DNA from: Actinoplanes oblitus
GTDB taxonomy: Bacteria; Actinomycetota; Actinomycetes; Mycobacteriales; Micromonosporaceae
NCBI RefSeq assembly: GCF_030252345.1
Contig: NZ_CP126980.1
Span: forward strand, 9,061,501 to 9,125,500
DNA: 64,000 nt
Direction: 5' to 3'
Shown here: piece after piece, positions 61,193 through 64,000 of the stretch
Layout of the letters: each line of letters starts with the position of its first letter
Position numbering within the stretch: the stretch's first letter is position 1
Program-made: the position numbers and the translations under genes
Notes under the pieces: generated by a model
Told to the model about the DNA's origin: nothing
What the model saw: only the letters and a program-made list of their open reading frames with translations
The model's database searches: none

Positions 61193-61780
61193 TCAGCTTC
61201 CGTGGTATTTGTTCTGTGCCCACTCGACACCCTCGAGCACGATCGCCTCCACCACGTCGGCCGCCCGGTCCACCAGGAAGTCCAGCTCCTTGCGCTCCGC
61301 CGAGGAGAAGTCGGCGAGCACGTAATCCGCCGGATCCTGCCGTCCCGGAGGCCGTCCGATGCCGAAACGCACCCGCGCGTAGTCCTTGCTCGCCAGCGAC
61401 TTCGACATCGAGCGCAGCCCGTTGTGGCCACCCTCGCCGCCGCCGCGCTTCGCCCGAACCTGACCGAACGGCACATCCAGCTCATCATGCACCGCGATCA
61501 CATGAGCCACTGGCACTTTGAAGAACTGTGCCAGCGACACCACCGGGGCACCGGACAGGTTCATGTAGGTCAGCGGCTTCACCAGCACCAGCTTCGGGCC
61601 ACCGAAACCCAACCGGCCCTCGCCCGCCTCGGCCTGCGCGCGCTTGGCCCGGCCGAGCTTCGTCCCGAGCCGGGACGCCAGCAGATCGGCCACCATGAAG
61701 CCCACGTTGTGCCGGTTGCCGGCGTACTCCCGGCCCGGGTTACCCAGGCCCACCACCAGCCACGGCGCGTCGTCCGACAC
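61193..61780 (-). CDS. pth: Peptidyl-tRNA hydrolase
   Basis: A 195-residue enzyme releasing peptides from prematurely dropped peptidyl-t[23 protein letters not shown] has the catalytic His, and [10 protein letters not shown] and [23 protein letters not shown] blocks follow; GHNGLRSM holds the second His. The GTG at 61780 is chosen because GGAAGG lies eight bases upstream; an ATG at 61804 would start inside the 36-base palindrome and has no ribosome site. Standard neighbour of rplY. Confidence 0.95.
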   Translation of the reverse strand: MSDDAPWLVVGLGNPGREYAGNRHNVGFMVADLLASRLGTKLGRAKRAQAEAGEGRLGFGGPKLVLVKPLTYMNLSGAPVVSLAQFFKVPVAHVIAVHDELDVPFGQVRAKRGGGEGGHNGLRSMSKSLASKDYARVRFGIGRPPGRQDPADYVLADFSSAERKELDFLVDRAADVVEAIVLEGVEWAQNKYHGS

Positions 61781-61788
61781 CCCAACCG

Positions 61789-61794
61789 CCTTCC
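61789..61794 (-). promoter_or_regulatory. Ribosome binding site fixing the pth start
   Basis: GGAAGG on the minus strand, eight bases before the GTG at 61780; it excludes the ATG at 61804. Confidence 0.7.
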
Positions 61795-61801
61795 GGATGC
61801 A

Positions 61802-61837
61802 CATCAGGGAAAGTGCCGGCCGGCACTTTCCCTGATG
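61802..61837. repeat. 36-base perfect palindrome between rplY and pth
   Basis: CATCAGGGAAAGTGCCGG (61802-61819) is followed at once by its exact reverse complement (61820-61837). In RNA it gives a 16-base stem with a GGCC loop. It lies 41 bases after the rplY stop and just before the pth ribosome site. No T run follows. It could be an attenuating terminator, an RNase processing site, or a protein-binding site. Confidence 0.9.
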
Positions 61838-61878
61838 ACTGGTTTACCGCGTTGCCTCGACGCCCGCGAGCGCCGGAA

Positions 61879-62490
61879 TTACTCCGCCGCGGCGGCCTCG
61901 GCGGCCTCCGCGTCAGCGGCGTCCTCCTCGGCCGTCTGGACGCTCTGCGCGGCGTTGATGATCGCCAGCACGGTGTCCGCGTCGACAGCGAGCTCCACGC
62001 CCTGCGGCAGCTGCACGTCGCCGGCGGTCAGCTGGGTGCCCGCCTCGAGGCCGGCGATCGGCAGCTCCAGCTCGGCCGGGAGGTGCAGCGCCTCGGCGAC
62101 CACCGCGACGGTGTTCGACTCGTGCACGATCAGGGTGTTCTTCGCGGCCTCGCCGACCAGGGTGACCGGGATGTCCACCTGGACCTTCTCGCCACGCTTC
62201 ACGATCAGCAGGTCGATGTGCTCGTAGGTGTCCTTGATCGGGTCACGCTGGATCGCCTTCGGCAGGGCCAGGGTGGCGCCCGGGTTGCCGGCGATGTCGA
62301 TGGTGAAAATCTGGTTCATGCCGCCGTGCCGGATGGCAGCGGCGAACTCACGGGCCGGCAGCGCGATGTGCTGCGGCGCCTCGCCGTGCCCGTACAGCAC
62401 GGCCGGCACCAAACCAGCCCGGCGCGTGCGGCGGGCACCACCCTTGCCGAACTCGGTGCGGGGCTCGGCGCTGATCTTTACCTCGGACAC
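61879..62490 (-). CDS. rplY: Ribosomal protein L25/Ctc
   Basis: A 203-residue L25 of the long (CTC) type that binds 5S rRNA. The N-terminal domain has EFGKGGARRTRRAGLVPAVL and the later part VDIPVTLVGEAAKN; the C-terminus is an Ala/Glu/Asp tail. GTG start with AGGAG seven bases upstream. Followed by pth in the usual actinomycete order. Confidence 0.95.
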   Translation of the reverse strand: MSEVKISAEPRTEFGKGGARRTRRAGLVPAVLYGHGEAPQHIALPAREFAAAIRHGGMNQIFTIDIAGNPGATLALPKAIQRDPIKDTYEHIDLLIVKRGEKVQVDIPVTLVGEAAKNTLIVHESNTVAVVAEALHLPAELELPIAGLEAGTQLTAGDVQLPQGVELAVDADTVLAIINAAQSVQTAEEDAADAEAAEAAAAE

Positions 62491-62794
62491 GGGGAAACTC
62501 CTGAAACTCTTCGATGCGGGCTGCGGCTAAGTCTGCGGCTGCGGTATTCCGGCAGTGCTTCAGTGGTGATCTGCGACGGCTCGAAGCCGACGCCGCGCTG
62601 CCGGGCAAGGGGGCGCGCTGGGCACAGGCCCGGAGCACCGCGTCGATCACGGAGCCTCGAGCGGACTGCGAACCTCAGCAGACCGCGGGGCACCCTCGCC
62701 GTGGCAACCGCACTAGCTTACCTGCTTCGAACCGGCAGAAATCAGCGGGTCGGGCGTGCCGGTGACGCACGCGAAAAAAGTGACCCGGGAAACG
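62491..62794. other. Intergenic stretch before rplY, about 304 bases
   Basis: Between rplY and the prs terminator. It must hold the rplY promoter; TAAGCT-like sequence occurs near 62715-62720 on the minus strand without a good -35. A TTCGAA near 62728 resembles a tRNA T loop, but no cloverleaf can be drawn. No gene seen. Confidence 0.5.
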
Positions 62795-62836
62795 GAGAGC
62801 GCCCACCACCGGCGACAGCCGGCGGCGGGCGCTCTC
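62795..62836 (-). terminator. Terminator of prs
   Basis: A long hairpin (62795-62836): the outer 10-base stem GAGAGCGCCC/GGGCGCTCTC is perfect, and the inner CC and CCGGC/GCCGG pair with two A.C mismatches around a GACA loop. It lies 12 bases after the prs stop. Confidence 0.85.
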
Positions 62837-62848
62837 ACCCCTCGTGAA

Positions 62849-63829
62849 TCAGCTCAAACCGCCGAACAACGTGGTCACCGACCCGTCGTCGAACACCTCG
62901 CGAATCGCCCGCGCCAGCAGCGGGGCGATGGACAACACAGTGATCTTGTCGAGCCGCTTCTCCGGGGCCAGCGGCAACGTGTTCGTCACCACCAGCTCGG
63001 AGATCCGGCTGTTCTTCAGCCGCTCGGTCGCCGGGTCGGAGAGCAGCGCGTGCGTGGAGGCCACGATCACGTCCGCGGCGCCCTCGTCGAACAGGATGTC
63101 GGCGGCCTTCGCGATGGTGCCACCGGTGTCGATCATGTCGTCGACGATCAGGCACACCCGGCCCTCGACCTCACCCACCACGCGGTTCGCCACCACCTGG
63201 TTCGGCTTCAGCGGGTCGCGGGTCTTGTGGATGAACGCCAGCGGGCAGCCGCCCAGCCGGTCCGTCCACCGCTCGGCCACCCGGACCCGGCCGGAGTCCG
63301 GCGCGACCACCGTCATCGGGCGGCCGGCGAACTTCTTCTCCACGTACTCGGCGAGGATGTCCATCGCGAACAGGTGGTCCACCGGGCCGTCGAAGAAGCC
63401 CTGGATCTGCGCGGTGTGCAGGTCGACGGTGAGGATCCGGTTGGCGCCCGCGGTCTTCAGCAGGTCGGCGACCAGCCGGGCGGAGATCGGCTCGCGGCCG
63501 CGGTGCTTCTTGTCCTGCCGCGAGTACGGGTAGAACGGCAGCACCACGGTGATCCGCTTGGCCGAGCCACGCTTCAGCGCGTCGATCATGATGAGCGTTT
63601 CCATCACCCAGCGGTTCACCCCCTCGGTGACCGACTGCACCACGAAGGCGTCCGAGCCGCGCACCGACTCCTTGAACCGAACGAAAAGTTCACCGTTGGC
63701 GAACTCGTAGGAGTCCGACGGCGTCGGCGCCACGCCGAGCACCTGACCGATCTCCTCGGCCAGCTCCGGGAAGCCCTGGCCGGAAAAGAGCATCAAACTC
63801 TTACGGTTCTCCGCGACGATGCTGCCCAT
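62849..63829 (-). CDS. prs: Ribose-phosphate pyrophosphokinase
   Basis: A 326-residue PRPP synthetase. NRKSLMLFSGQGFPELAEEI start, PFYPYSRQDKKHRGREPISA, the PRPP loop VCLIVDDMIDTGGT and ATERL are intact, all normal for the class I enzyme. PRPP feeds purine, pyrimidine, His and Trp synthesis and is the co-substrate of Upp at 23.3 kb. The ATG at 63829 has GGGAG ten bases upstream; the frame continues upstream but without family sequence. Follows glmU. Confidence 0.96.
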   Translation of the reverse strand: MGSIVAENRKSLMLFSGQGFPELAEEIGQVLGVAPTPSDSYEFANGELFVRFKESVRGSDAFVVQSVTEGVNRWVMETLIMIDALKRGSAKRITVVLPFYPYSRQDKKHRGREPISARLVADLLKTAGANRILTVDLHTAQIQGFFDGPVDHLFAMDILAEYVEKKFAGRPMTVVAPDSGRVRVAERWTDRLGGCPLAFIHKTRDPLKPNQVVANRVVGEVEGRVCLIVDDMIDTGGTIAKAADILFDEGAADVIVASTHALLSDPATERLKNSRISELVVTNTLPLAPEKRLDKITVLSIAPLLARAIREVFDDGSVTTLFGGLS

Positions 63830-63940
63830 CGGATCGCTGCTCCCGTGGATTAGGGGGTGGGGTTCCCGTGAAGTATCCCTGCCGGACACGTAACCGCCAT
63901 GTTTCCAGGGCACTACGTGGGATGCCTCACCCCCGCTGGA

Positions 63941-64000
63941 TTAGTCCTGATCAGGGGTGATATCCGCGGCCCGCTCGGCCGCCTCGGCGGACACCGTGCC
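63941..64000 (-). CDS. glmU: Bifunctional GlmU, last 19 codons
   Basis: Only the C-terminus GTVSAEAAERAADITPDQD and a TAA are present; the gene enters from the right edge. The GTVSAEAAERA-type ending and the position directly before prs are typical of GlmU (GlcN-1-P acetyltransferase/UDP-GlcNAc pyrophosphorylase) in actinomycetes. The call rests on those two points. Confidence 0.68.
   Translation of the reverse strand, partial: GTVSAEAAERAADITPDQD

Noticed and set aside
62700..62760. A tRNA gene suggested by GGTTCGAA on the minus strand
   Set aside because: No acceptor, D or anticodon stems can be paired around it.

Overview
The window is high-GC, gene-dense DNA in which GTG and TTG starts and 4-base ATGA/GTGA overlaps are common. 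It carries a complete four-gene conservon (nitrate-sensing kinase, Roadblock, DUF742, GTPase), a GPP34 protein, an SCO4848-family membrane protein and TagF-like fusion enzymes. This points to a filamentous actinomycete, most likely Micromonosporaceae (Actinoplanes-like). The family placement is inference; nothing here names a species.

Layout. 1-4.8 kb: start of a methylmalonyl-CoA-mutase-type gene, a membrane Ser/Thr kinase, a phosphohexomutase and a GPP34 protein. 5-22.6 kb: a cell-surface polysaccharide cluster. It has two GT2-CDP-glycerol glycerophosphotransferase fusions, a UDP-GlcNAc 2-epimerase, a Stealth sugar-phosphate transferase, a nucleotide-sugar 6-dehydrogenase, four other glycosyltransferases, and an oxidoreductase plus DegT aminotransferase pair that would make a 3-amino sugar nucleotide. 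22.8-27.4 kb: Nudix hydrolase, upp, then deoC with a full-length and a half-length aldehyde dehydrogenase. 27.5-31.5 kb: an acidic protein of unknown function, an unusual protein joining a catalytically altered IS110-transposase-like domain to a conservon-kinase-like tail, and a HAD hydrolase. 31.8-36.9 kb: the conservon. 37.3-47.3 kb: nucleoside uptake and salvage: add, deoA, cdd and a BMP-type nucleoside ABC importer, with an RNA methyltransferase and a DUF4272 protein between them. 47.5-52.1 kb: small membrane proteins, a YihY/BrkB protein, a 2'-5' RNA ligase-like protein and trpS. 52.2-56.1 kb: galE-galK, two short tandem-repeat arrays around a tiny acidic gene, and a STAS-HATPase fusion. 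56.2-61.1 kb: sulfate activation (cysN, cysD, cysQ) and a polyprenyl-phosphate sugar transferase. 61.2-64 kb: pth, rplY, prs and the last codons of glmU.

How the genes fit together. The salvage enzymes (deoC, upp, add, deoA, cdd) and the nucleoside importer form one functional group. Three of the enzyme genes (deoC, add, cdd) have a -10-like hexamer 6-7 bases before the ATG and no ribosome binding site, which predicts leaderless mRNAs. The polysaccharide genes form tightly overlapped operons and predict a phosphodiester-linked (teichoic-acid-like or capsular) polymer with amino and uronic sugars.

The most novel item is the gene at 28423-30717. Its N-terminus resembles the DEDD domain of IS110 transposases with the catalytic acids changed, and its C-terminus matches the tail of the conservon kinase encoded a few kb downstream. 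Other points are a 36-base perfect palindrome between rplY and pth, a 101-base inverted-repeat element between upp and deoC, and a cytidine deaminase with an extra C-terminal domain.
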